NCBI GenBank assembly: GCA_016710365.1
Contig: JADJVW010000018.1
Span: 108,280-172,279, forward strand
Direction: 5' to 3'
Origin: Candidatus Caldilinea saccharophila
GTDB taxonomy: Bacteria > Chloroflexota > Anaerolineae > Caldilineales > Caldilineaceae
Length of the DNA stretch: 64,000 nt
Below, piece after piece: positions 1 through 14,980 of this stretch. The position numbers and the translations under genes are program-made. The notes under the pieces are model-generated. The model had not been told where the DNA came from, searched no databases, and saw nothing but the letters and a program-made list of their open reading frames with translations. The stretch's first letter is position 1. Every line of letters starts with the position of its first letter.

Positions 1-18
1 CAACCGGATCTCGTGTGG

Positions 19-88
19 TTACGTGCCGGGGACGGGCTGAACGTTGTCTGCTCGACCGAAGCACCGCAAGCCCGTCCCCGGCACGTAA
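19..88. repeat. 20-bp perfect inverted repeat, REP-like hairpin
   Basis: Bases 19-38 and 69-88 are perfect reverse complements (TTACGTGCCGGGG.. / ..CCCCGGCACGTAA), separated by 30 bases. The hairpin lies 28 bases beyond the stop codon of the minus-strand ADP-ribosylglycohydrolase gene. It has no clear U-tract on that strand, so it may be a dispersed palindromic repeat rather than a simple terminator. Confidence 0.6.
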
Positions 89-116
89 AGTCCGAAAGAG
101 ACAGATGCGTTGAAAA

Positions 117-2240
117 CTATGCTGGCGCAACAGCCACTGCATCGCACATGATGCGGCCTTCTTCGACGACCAACGCAACGCCGCCGCCGTCGAGTGGCCG
201 GTCGGCGTCTTCCACTGCGAACAGCGGCCTGCCATCAAGCATGGCCTCGATGTGATGGCCGCGCACTGTCAACGCAAACGCATAGCTGGCGCCAAATGTC
301 CACGGGAAGGCGCGTTCGGCCAGCACTGCGTCGCCGTCCAACGCCTTGATCAATTTTGCCGTGCCGTCGTTACAAAGCAGCAGCGCGTAATAGCGTTGCA
401 TCCCCTGCACACGCACGGCCAGCCCCGCAGCCTTCGCCAGGTGCAGCGTGAGTGTGGCGCGCACCGTGTAATCCTGCCACTCGCGCGTCCCTTGTGAAAG
501 CAGGCCGCGGCCACGATTTTGCATCAACCGATAAGCTTCCGGCCACCAATCGTCGAATTGATCGACGCCGTTGACCCACGCGCGCCGCCACATAGCGCCG
601 TCGCCACCTGGGTTCGCCAATACGATGTCGGGCGCGCCGTCCCATGTCAGAGTGTCCAAGTAGATCGTCCCGTTGGCATGACTGGGGTGTGTGACCTCGC
701 AGCCGACTGCACTGATGGGCAAGCCGTTGGTCGCCGGAATCGTCCATGACAATTCAGCATAGTCGCCCGGCGCCAGCGTCTGCTGCGGGCCGCGCACGAT
801 GCCCAAGGAATCGTCGGCTTGATAGAGGGTGACGTACAGACTGACCTGCGCAGCGCCGGGATTATGCGCGTCCGCCGCGACCGCAGCGCGCACCGTCTGC
901 CCGCTGTAGAGCGTCGGCGACGCATGCAGCGCATACCCGCGCTTGATAAAGTAATCCGAAACTGCGCGCGAGGGGATGAAGGTCGGCGTCGCCACGCGCG
1001 CCGAACGTCCCGGCGCCACCCCGCGGTAGTGGATCGCCAGGCTGCCGGCGCCGGCGCGGCTGTGGCCGGCAGCCTGTTCGACCGTGGCCACTCCCTGCGC
1101 GTCAGGACTCGACTCTGACATAAATCCCTGGACCGCGCCAGGAAGCTCGAAGTGAAAGCGTGCACCGTTTTTGGGCGTCAGCGGCGGTTCGCCCGCCAAA
1201 GCCCGCCCGATGTTGACGATATGGCAACTCTCCGTCAGCGCGTCGGTGATGGCGCGTCCACCATCCGCAGTGGCGAGATACATGCGATCGGCCACCGGCC
1301 CGCGCCAGTCCGGCCCCGCGTCGATGCCGGCCAGCCCATTCTTGATGCCCAGGATGCAGCCCACATTGCCGGCGTTGCAGTCGGTGTCCCAGCCACAGGT
1401 ATTGACGATCATGAGCGATTTCTGGAAATCGTCGTCGCCGTGCAGCAGCGCATGGATGATCAGCGCGTGGTTGGGGATCATGTGACAGCCGCCGCCATAT
1501 TTGTCGTAGCCATAGTGGGCTGCGATCAATGCGCGTGTCTTGCGCCAGTCCGGTTGGGCCGCGTGCCAGGCGCGAATCTGCCCGATCATCCGGTAGATCA
1601 GCGATTGATTGGGAATCAGGGCGACGGCGACGTCGAGCAGCTTGTTCAGGTCGCGTTCGACAAAGGCTTGTGCTTCGAGCGCCGCCACCACCTGTGCGCC
1701 ATAGATCGCCTCGCCGTCATGGCTGACGGAAGCTGCGCGCCGCGCCAGATCGGCGGCAAATTCCGGATCGCCGGGCGCCACCATGGCCCAGCCGTCGATG
1801 AAGATTTGTGAGCCAATCTGCTCGGCGACGACTTTGCCGTTCATCGCGCTGGAACCGCTCTGCGGCGCGGGAATGCCATTTTTCAGGCGCAAATAGGCGG
1901 TGTGCTCGGTCGACATGCCCATGCCGCCCCACCACAGGATCGTGCGCTGCTCGATAATGTAGTTGAGCCAGGTCTGCCCGATCTGCGCCGGCGTCAGCTC
2001 GCGGCGATTGTCGTAGTCCGGCAGGGCGCGCAGAAAGGTGAACGTCCCCGAAATATCGTCGTCGGTGACGATCAGCGGGACATTGCACTTTTCGTGCACG
2101 TAGTACAAGACCTCACCGAGCTCCTGCATAATGCGCTCATAGGCCCAGCCCTCGAAGGGGCGACCGAGATAGACGCCGATAATCTTGCCGAGCACGCCGG
2201 CGTAGACGCGTGCAGCGTAGTCAGATGGCAATGTCGTCAT
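117..2240 (-). CDS. ADP-ribosylglycohydrolase family protein with C-terminal sugar-binding-like region
   Basis: The 707-residue protein begins with an ADP-ribosylglycohydrolase (DraG-like) domain of about 370 residues. It has an acidic TDDD motif at residues 59-62 and GWDTDCNAGNVG at 283-294; in this family such aspartates hold the two Mg ions of the active site. The family removes ADP-ribose or related groups, and this subgroup may act on small N-glycosidic substrates; that is inference. Residues from about 370 to the end form a beta-rich extension that resembles a jelly-roll/LamG concanavalin-like fold, which suggests carbohydrate contact. No signal peptide is visible. The ATG at 2240 is the natural start, close to the divergent promoter region. 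The gene stands alone on its strand, so its substrate cannot be read from context. Confidence 0.85.
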   Translation of the reverse strand: MTTLPSDYAARVYAGVLGKIIGVYLGRPFEGWAYERIMQELGEVLYYVHEKCNVPLIVTDDDISGTFTFLRALPDYDNRRELTPAQIGQTWLNYIIEQRTILWWGGMGMSTEHTAYLRLKNGIPAPQSGSSAMNGKVVAEQIGSQIFIDGWAMVAPGDPEFAADLARRAASVSHDGEAIYGAQVVAALEAQAFVERDLNKLLDVAVALIPNQSLIYRMIGQIRAWHAAQPDWRKTRALIAAHYGYDKYGGGCHMIPNHALIIHALLHGDDDFQKSLMIVNTCGWDTDCNAGNVGCILGIKNGLAGIDAGPDWRGPVADRMYLATADGGRAITDALTESCHIVNIGRALAGEPPLTPKNGARFHFELPGAVQGFMSESSPDAQGVATVEQAAGHSRAGAGSLAIHYRGVAPGRSARVATPTFIPSRAVSDYFIKRGYALHASPTLYSGQTVRAAVAADAHNPGAAQVSLYVTLYQADDSLGIVRGPQQTLAPGDYAELSWTIPATNGLPISAVGCEVTHPSHANGTIYLDTLTWDGAPDIVLANPGGDGAMWRRAWVNGVDQFDDWWPEAYRLMQNRGRGLLSQGTREWQDYTVRATLTLHLAKAAGLAVRVQGMQRYYALLLCNDGTAKLIKALDGDAVLAERAFPWTFGASYAFALTVRGHHIEAMLDGRPLFAVEDADRPLDGGGVALVVEEGRIMCDAVAVAPA

Positions 2241-2521
2241 GATCGCTTACCTTTCAATGTTTGGGTCAACCCGACAACACGACCAGCACCAGCCATCACC
2301 TGCGAGACGCTCGTCGCGCGTGCAACGTCAGCCTGCGTGACGAGCCGGCATCGCATTGCGTCATTCATCGCGGTCAAGACGCCTTTCTTGATAGTGTGTG
2401 CAGCAGAGTTTGGAAATTGAAGATCGATACGTATAAATTGTCGGCGCGACCCATCGCGTTGTCAAGCATGAATTTTCTGCAGCGCTAGTGGGTTCGCAAA
2501 GTACGCATCCATCCACTGCAA

Positions 2522-2530
2522 TGATATAAT
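2522..2530 (+). promoter_or_regulatory. Extended -10 promoter, probably leaderless transcript
   Basis: TGA followed by a perfect TATAAT at 2525-2530 forms an extended -10 element. A weak -35 (TACGCA, 2502-2507) sits 17 bases upstream. Transcription should start near 2537-2538, which is at the GTG (2538) or just before the ATG (2541) of the epimerase gene, leaving no room for a Shine-Dalgarno site. Confidence 0.6.
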
Positions 2531-2540
2531 TGCTGGCGTG

Positions 2541-3539
2541 ATGGAATATCTTGACAGTTACGCAGGCCGAACCGTCCTGATTACAGGCGGTCTCGGTTTC
2601 ATCGGCTCCAACCTGGCGCGCAGACTCGTAGAACTCGGTGCACACGTCACCGTGATCGATTCACTGATCCCTGACTATGGCGGCAATCTTTTCAACGTAG
2701 ACGGTTACGCCGATCGACTGCGCATCAACATTGCCGACGTGCGCGACCCCTATTCGATGCGTGCGCTGGTCAAAGGCCAGGAGATCTTGTTCAACCTGGC
2801 TGGTCAGGTCAGCCATCTGGACTCGATGCACGACCCCTTCACCGATCTGGAGATCAACACCCGCAGCCAGTTGTCGATCCTCGAAGCGTGCCGCCACGAA
2901 AATCCATCGATCAAGGTTGTCTACGCCGGGACGCGGCAGCAGTATGGCAAGCCGCGCTATCTGCCCCTGGATGAGGAGCATATTCAGGCGCCGACCGATG
3001 TCAACGGCGTCAATAAGTTGGCCGGCGAATGGTACCACATCGTCTATCATAACGCGTATGGGCTGCGCACCACCTCGCTGCGCCTCACAAACACCTACGG
3101 CCCGCGCCAGCTCGTCAAGCATAATCGCCAGGGCTTCATCGGCTGGTTTATCCGACTCGCCATCGAAGGTAAAACGATCCAATTGTATGGCGACGGCGGG
3201 CAGTTGCGCGACCTCACCTATGTCGACGATGTGGTGGATGCCTTTTTGCGCGTCGGCGTCAATGACAGCGTCAATGGTGCTGTGTTCAACCTTGGCGGCG
3301 CCGCACCGATCAGCCTGCTCGATCTGGCGCGCCAGATCGTCGAGATCGCCGGGCAGGGTGACGTCGAGTTGATTCCCTGGCCGGAGGCGCGGAAAAAGAT
3401 CGACATTGGCGACGTCTATTCCAGTTATGCACGCATCCAGGCGGCGCTGGGCTGGCAGCCGACGACGCCTCTGGCCGATGGGCTTCACCAGATGCTCACC
3501 TACTATGCGCGTTTTCTTGACAACTATGTGACGCCTTAA
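2541..3539 (+). CDS. NAD-dependent epimerase/dehydratase, extended SDR
   Basis: This extended short-chain dehydrogenase of about 332 residues resembles UDP-glucose 4-epimerases and dTDP-glucose dehydratases that modify nucleotide sugars for surface glycans. The Rossmann motif GGLGFIG lies at residues 16-22, and a typical substrate-domain stretch (RLTNTYGPRQ) follows the active site. The usual catalytic YxxxK is NGVNK here: Asn at residue 155 takes the Tyr place and Lys is at 159. GTG at 2538 is an alternative start, one codon before the chosen ATG. The gene is followed 30 bases later by a sugar aminotransferase and then a DUF2079 membrane protein, all on the same strand, so the three probably form a glycan operon. 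The exact substrate is unknown. Confidence 0.85.
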   Translation: MEYLDSYAGRTVLITGGLGFIGSNLARRLVELGAHVTVIDSLIPDYGGNLFNVDGYADRLRINIADVRDPYSMRALVKGQEILFNLAGQVSHLDSMHDPFTDLEINTRSQLSILEACRHENPSIKVVYAGTRQQYGKPRYLPLDEEHIQAPTDVNGVNKLAGEWYHIVYHNAYGLRTTSLRLTNTYGPRQLVKHNRQGFIGWFIRLAIEGKTIQLYGDGGQLRDLTYVDDVVDAFLRVGVNDSVNGAVFNLGGAAPISLLDLARQIVEIAGQGDVELIPWPEARKKIDIGDVYSSYARIQAALGWQPTTPLADGLHQMLTYYARFLDNYVTP

Positions 3540-3569
3540 CCAGCGGTGGGGCGGATTCTACAGATACCC

Positions 3570-4657
3570 ATGAACATCCCATTCAATGAACTGCGCTCCG
3601 GCTATCTGGCCTATCAAACTGAAATCGACGCAGCGGTGCACCGCGCGGCTGGTACATCCGGGGGCGCGAGACGACGGCCTTCGAGGAGGAGTTCGCCGCT
3701 TACTGTGGTGCGGCGGGCTGCGTCGGCGTCAACTCTGGCACCGATGCGCTCTATCTGGCGCTGCGCGCGTGCGGCGTTGGGCCTGGCGACGAGGTGATCA
3801 CCGTGTCGCACACCGCGGTGGCGACGGTGGCCGCGATCCGCATGAGCGGCGCCACGCCTGTGCTGGTGGACATCGACCCGGACACGTACACGATGTCGCC
3901 CAACGCCTTGGCGGACGCCATGTCGCCCACGACGCGCGCGGTGCTCCCTGTGCATCTTTACGGCCACGCCGCGGACATGGCTGCCATCTGTGAGATCGCT
4001 GAAACCTGTTTTGTGATCGAGGATTGCGCACAGGCGCACGGCGCCCGCTACCAGGGAAGACCGGTCGGCAGCTTTGGCGATCTTGCCTGCTACTCGTTTT
4101 ATCCCACGAAGAATCTGGGCGCGCTTGGCGATGGCGGCGCCGTGACCGGCAACGATGCCGCGTTGCTGGGCAAGGTGCGCCTGTTGCGCGAGTATGGATG
4201 GACGCCGCAGGAGCGTTACGTTTCCCACGTCGAGGGCGTCAACAGCCGGCTTGATGAGATGCAGGCCGCGATCCTGCGTGTGCGGCTGCGCCATCTCGAC
4301 GCCGACAATGAAGCGCGGCGCCGGTTGGCGTCGCTCTACAGCGATCTCCTGCCTGACCTGCTCAAGAAGCCGGTCGAGCGAGAACATTGTCGTCATGTCT
4401 ATCATCTGTACGTCGTTCAATATTCCGAACGCGATCGTCTGCGCGCGCAGTTGGCCGCGCAGGGGATCGGCGCTGGGATTCACTATCCGACGCCGGTGCA
4501 TTTACAGCCTGCTTATCAGGCAGGCCAGGTGCGCGCAACCGCGCTGCCTGTGACCGAACAAGCTGCACGCGAGGTGCTTTCGCTTCCATTGCACCCCACG
4601 CTCGGCGAAGCACAGGCGCGCACTGTTGTCCAGGCTGTTGCCGCCGCCCTGCAGTAG
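3570..4657 (+). CDS. DegT/DnrJ/EryC1-type sugar aminotransferase (frameshifted)
   Basis: This PLP-dependent enzyme family transfers an amino group to nucleotide-linked keto sugars. The reading frame starts at ATG 3570 (MNIPFNELRSGY) and shifts near 3640-3650. The continuation reads WYIRGRETTAFEEEF, then GTDALYLALRACGVGPGDEV, and runs to 4657. The PLP lysine is in FYPTKNLGALGDGG, and the aspartate that contacts the ring nitrogen is in the VIEDCAQAHGA stretch. Compared with relatives, the segment before the WYIRGRE stretch seems to be missing a few residues, so a small deletion rather than one lost base is possible. Corrected length is about 360 residues, normal for the family. It lies between an epimerase and a DUF2079 gene. 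Sequencing error is more likely than a true pseudogene because the rest is well conserved. Confidence 0.8.
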
Positions 4658-4689
4658 TCAAGGCAGTAAAGACAAACATTACAAGCTAT

Positions 4690-7404
4690 TTGAAAAGCAA
4701 CCGTCAAGACTCGCAACATACGCAGCCACGTAAAGCACTGTCCAAACCATTCTCTGATGATGGGCGTCGGCGGTGGCGAGATCCCTATCTATGGGCGCTG
4801 ATCGCGCTGGCCGTGCTCTATGGCGTGATCTTCACGCGGCTGGCCTGGGATCTACAGGCCGGTATGCGCACGCACCGCTCCGATCTCGGTCAAATCGACC
4901 AGGCCATCTGGAACAGCAGTCGCGGCCACTGGCTGGCGCAGACAGACAATGGGTTCGAGACGACCCGTTTGACCGATCACGTCGAGCCGATCCTGGTGCT
5001 GATCAGCCCGCTCTACTGGCTGTGGGACGACGTGCGTGCGCTCTTGCTGCTTCAAGTGGCCGTCGTGGCGGTCGGCGTTCTGCCGCTCTATTTACTGGCG
5101 CTGCGTCAATGCGAGAAGCTGCTTTCCGCGCGCGAACGTCGTCAGATCTGGCGTAACGAGCCTTTGCAGCAACTGGCGCGACCGCTTGCTTTTGTCCTTG
5201 GCGTAGCCTATCTGTTGGCGCCGCAGCTCCAGTCGGCGCTGTTGACCGAATTCCATGCCGCAGTGCTTGCTGTCCCGCTGATCTTGTGGGCCTTCTGGTC
5301 GGTCGATGTGCAGCGATGGGGACAGTTTCTTGTCGCCGCCCTGCTGGTTGCTTTCGTCAAAGAGGAAATGGCGCTGCTCGCCGCCGGGTTGGGATTGTGG
5401 GCGGTCTGGCGCGCCTGGTGGGAGGGCAGAGGGGGAGACAAGGAGACAAGGAGAGGGGGAGAAGGGGAGAGGGGAGAGGGGGAGACGATTCAATCTCCAA
5501 TCGCTCAATTTCCAATCGCTCGATCTCGCAATCTTCTGGGCGCTATTTCTTCGGCGCCACGATCTTCGTGGCTGGGCTGATCTGGTTCTACATTGCCACC
5601 TTTGTCATCGTGCCTGCTCATGCCGCTGAGGTGTACGGCGCGGCGGAGAGCACTTATTTTCAGCGCTATGGCGCACTCGGCAATTCCTCCACCGACATTT
5701 TGAAAAGTGTCGTGACGCGGCCCGATCTCGTTGTGCAGATTGCCAGCGAGCCGGCGCGCGTGGCGTATCTCGCCGGGCTGCTGGTCATCTTTGCCTGGCT
5801 GCCGTTGCTGGGATTGGAGATTGTGCTGCTGGCGCTGCCGTTGTTGCTGGCAAACCTGCTCAGCGCCTACCCCGCCCAGTATTATGGCGAGTTTCACTAC
5901 AGTGCGCCGCTGGTCGCCTATTTTGGCGTCGCCGCGGTGTATGGCATGGGGCGGATGTGGCGCTTCCTGGCGCGGCGCTTTGAGCGCTCTTCATCTTCAT
6001 TTCAACACTTGCCCGCGCGGAACAGGGCTGATGGCGGCAGCAGCGCTGGTGCAAAACGCCCGCACGGCGCTGTTGCCTCTCCTCACTGCCGGTCTGGTCA
6101 TCTGGGTGCTGGCGTGGTCAGTCGGCAATTATCTCCTCTATGGACGCGGGCCATTGGGCGGTCGTTACGATCCGACGCCAATTGCGGCGCATCACCGCCT
6201 GTTGGATCGCTTCACCGCGCAGATTCCCGCGGATGTGGCCGTGACCGCCACCGCCGGCGTCCATCCGCATGTGAGTCATCGCCGCTATATTTATCAGTTC
6301 CCGCTTGGCCTCGACGCACCAATGCCCGCGACCTGGGCGCTGCTTGACGTGACCACCAACACTGACATGGCGCCCGGCGATCTAAAGGCGCGTGTGGACA
6401 CTTTGCTGGCCGGGGAGTGGGGCGTCGTCGATGCGGCTGATGGATTCCTGCTGTTGGCGCACGGTCAAGGCGACAAGACGATCCCAGAGGCGTTTTATAC
6501 GTTTGCGCGCACCGACAGTGACGTGGCGGCGAACGCGCCGCTGCAACTCGCCGCCATCCACACCGAGGATTGGCCGCGCTGGCGGCAGACAAAGCTCGTC
6601 GCCGAGTGGATAGTCGGTGACGGCTACGATCCTGCCATGACGCCGCCCTGGGTCGAGCTTGTTACGCCGCAGCAGGAGGTGATCGCTACGTTGAGTACAG
6701 CGACGCCGCCGGCGCTGGTTTGGCTTCCGCCCGCACGATGGCAGCCGGGACAATCCATGCGCGTGACGACGCTCCCCTTATCTCTTCCGCGCACGGTCGG
6801 AGTGCGTGCGGCAGGTGACGGGCGGCCACTGGCGGCGATTTTCCGCCGCCAGCCGGATGGACAACTGGTCAAGCTCCCTGGCGATCTGGCCGCTGTCGAA
6901 GATTTTGGCGCGGCGTTAGCGAAAGCTGGGATTGGCCCGCTGTTGATGGCGGAGGCGGAGCTGAATTTCAGCGATGGCGACCCCGCACCGGTGCGCGTGT
7001 GGATCGAAGATCGCGCTTCCTGGCCGGGCGATGTGCTCGACGTGTGGGTGCAGTGGGGCGTAGCGCAGTGGCCGGAGCCGCTATCGGCATTTGTACATCT
7101 GCGGCGCAACGGCGAAACCCTAGCACAGGTGGATGGCGCGCCAGCCTTTCTGACGAGGTCGGCGAATGACGAGGCCGTGGCGGGTGCTTTCCTCAACGAT
7201 TGGCGGCAGGTCACGATCCCGGCCGACAGCCTGCTGGATGGCGAGTGGACATTGGCGCTAGGATTATACGATGCGCAGAGTGGGCAGCGCATCCCGCTTG
7301 CCAGTGGCGGCGACGAGTTGACGGTGAATTTGCCAAAGCTGACCCGGCCGCCAGTCGCGAATCAGGCGTGCGCCTTGATTCCACAAACGTGCGCAGCCCG
7401 ATAA
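4690..7404 (+). CDS. DUF2079 multi-spanning membrane protein, interrupted by repeat and frameshifts
   Basis: The N-terminal part matches DUF2079 predicted membrane proteins (LGQIDQAIWNSSRGH, DHVEPILVLISPLYWLW) with many hydrophobic helices. These resemble GT-C glycosyltransferases but have no proven activity. After about 250 residues the sequence enters a purine-rich repeat at 5415-5535, changes frame, continues as membrane helices (GATIFVAGLIWFYIATFVIVPAH, split here by meaning only), and changes frame again near 5985-6035. The last 450 residues are a soluble, probably extracytoplasmic domain. No ATG is suitably placed; TTG at 4690 is the earliest start after the aminotransferase stop, so the start is uncertain. 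The gene belongs with the two sugar genes upstream. It could be a real gene with sequence errors or a damaged one. Confidence 0.7.
5415..5535 (+). repeat. Low-complexity repeat inside the DUF2079 gene
   Basis: A purine-rich block built on GGAGACAAGGAGAC and GGGAGAGGGGG units (about 5425-5485) is followed by a CAATCTCCAATCGCTCAATTTCC-like block (two short units repeated). Both are the families seen at 12.6, 13.2, 21.8 and 40.5 kb. The block is translated as RGGDKETRRGGEGERGEGE within a membrane protein, between two predicted helices. Confidence 0.8.
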
Positions 7405-7443
7405 CCTTTATTCCTCTATTTCAAATCCGAGCAACTTGGGAGT

Positions 7444-7472
7444 GCCTGCCATTGACAGTCAATCATACAGGC
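7444..7472. other. Hairpin between convergent genes
   Basis: GCCTG (7444-7448) and CAGGC (7468-7472) enclose a second palindrome, ATTGAC-A-GTCAAT (7451-7463). It lies between the end of the DUF2079 gene and the end of the convergent CBM48-like gene. It could end transcription from either side but lacks a U-tract. Confidence 0.35.
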
Positions 7473-7510
7473 ATGACACCGCGGTATAGACGACGCGTGG
7501 CTACAACAAG

Positions 7511-7975
7511 CTAGGCCGCGGCCACGCGTGGACGCATACGTGGCATTTCCGCCGCGGAGCGTTCACCATTCATCCCACGCACGACGCCCTCACGCGGGTA
7601 TGGGAGATGAGGCGCAACATGGGGTTGACCATCGACAACCTTGCTTGGCTGGCGATCGGCAAGCGTGGCTGTGCGCGCCATATCGAGATCGATCACACTG
7701 TTGTGGCTGCCGTAGATATTGTCTGTAAACCCATCGGTATGATAGTCAGTTTGCCAACGGCCATCGATCAGATAGCGAAACTCGTGGCGCTGACCCACCT
7801 GTAATTCCACCGTCGCACGCCACACCCCATCGCGCGATTGAACTAGCGGGCTCGTGCGTTCATCCCAGTCGTTGAATGTGCCCGCAACCGAAATCCGATC
7901 GGCCCAAACACAAGAGGGTAGCTCAAAAACAACACGGATATAACCGGGGCGAGAAGATGGGCTTTTGTGAATCAT
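7511..7975 (-). CDS. CBM48 / glycogen-binding-like domain protein
   Basis: The 154-residue protein carries an early-set, isoamylase N-terminal-like domain: VVFELPSCVWADRISVAGTF then NDWDERTSPL, VWRATVELQVGQRHEFRYLIDGRWQTD and DNIYGSHNSVI. This is the CBM48 pattern, which binds alpha-glucans in branching enzymes, debranching enzymes and AMPK beta subunits. No catalytic domain is attached. The last 50 residues are low in hydrophobic content and probably disordered. The start ATG at 7975 has a strong ribosome site (CAGGAGG, about six bases upstream). The protein is probably cytoplasmic and may target a partner to glycogen; the partner is not visible here. Confidence 0.75.
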   Translation of the reverse strand: MIHKSPSSRPGYIRVVFELPSCVWADRISVAGTFNDWDERTSPLVQSRDGVWRATVELQVGQRHEFRYLIDGRWQTDYHTDGFTDNIYGSHNSVIDLDMARTATLADRQPSKVVDGQPHVAPHLPYPREGVVRGMNGERSAAEMPRMRPRVAAA

Positions 7976-8086
7976 GCGAACCTCCTGGCAGAATGTCGTC
8001 GTTTATTGGAATCTGCAATGGCATCTGTCACTAACTATATCCCCACCGAAAGTCCTTGCGAAACCTATGTCCGTCGATAGACTGGT

Positions 8087-8269
8087 TCAGCGAATGCTCG
8101 GCAACCGAACAATTGTGCGCCCTGTCTTAGAGAAAGTGAGTGGGCACTCCACAGATATCTGAAATTGACAGCGATTTACGCAATAAAGCGATTTTCCAAT
8201 CTCTTCTTGTGCAAGGCGCACAAAATCCAACGGGGGAAGTTCATCAACTGACGTTTCACATTTTGCCAT
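8087..8269 (-). CDS. Possible small protein, otherwise non-coding stretch
   Basis: Between the CBM48 gene and the leuS terminator lie about 350 bases with no clear gene. The best open frame starts at ATG 8269 and gives 60 residues (MAKCETSVDELPPLDFVRL...). I recognise no domain. There is no convincing Shine-Dalgarno site, though an AT-rich TTATTATT run lies just upstream. The region is lower in GC than its neighbours. It could equally be untranslated sequence. Confidence 0.2.
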   Translation of the reverse strand: MAKCETSVDELPPLDFVRLAQEEIGKSLYCVNRCQFQISVECPLTFSKTGRTIVRLPSIR

Positions 8270-8323
8270 AATAATAACACATCTCGAAAAAAATGATGTT
8301 AAGCGAACGTTAAAGTTTACTAA

Positions 8324-8368
8324 CGAAAAGGCGGCGTCTCCTGCTTTAAGAAGAACGCCGCCTTTTCG
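8324..8368 (-). terminator. Intrinsic terminator after leuS
   Basis: A perfect 14-bp inverted repeat (CGAAAAGGCGGCGT at 8324-8337 and its complement at 8355-8368) has a 17-base loop. The stem includes GCCGCC followed by TTTT on the minus strand. It lies about 60 bases beyond the leuS stop. The A-tract and T-tract make it potentially bidirectional. Confidence 0.8.
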
Positions 8369-8426
8369 GATGCTTTGTGTAAGGAAAATGTCGGTAATTG
8401 TAACGTTGCCTGCGAACAGGCTACGT

Positions 8427-14825
<6,399 letters not shown>

Positions 14826-14980
14826 AGGTTTTGCACAGCGACAGGGCGCCAAGAAATTGAGATTTCAGAAAGTGACGAAAATCAGCTAGAGCATATACAA
14901 TGAATCGCACCAGCGCAAAGGAGTCGTCCAGTTTTTGACTCAATTATGGTTGACTAATCCATGTTTACAGGAGGATTGCG

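Noticed and set aside
117..2240. Toxin-antitoxin or phage-defence role for the ADP-ribosylglycohydrolase
   Set aside because: No ADP-ribosyltransferase partner or other defence gene lies next to it, and its C-terminal region looks like a carbohydrate-binding fold.
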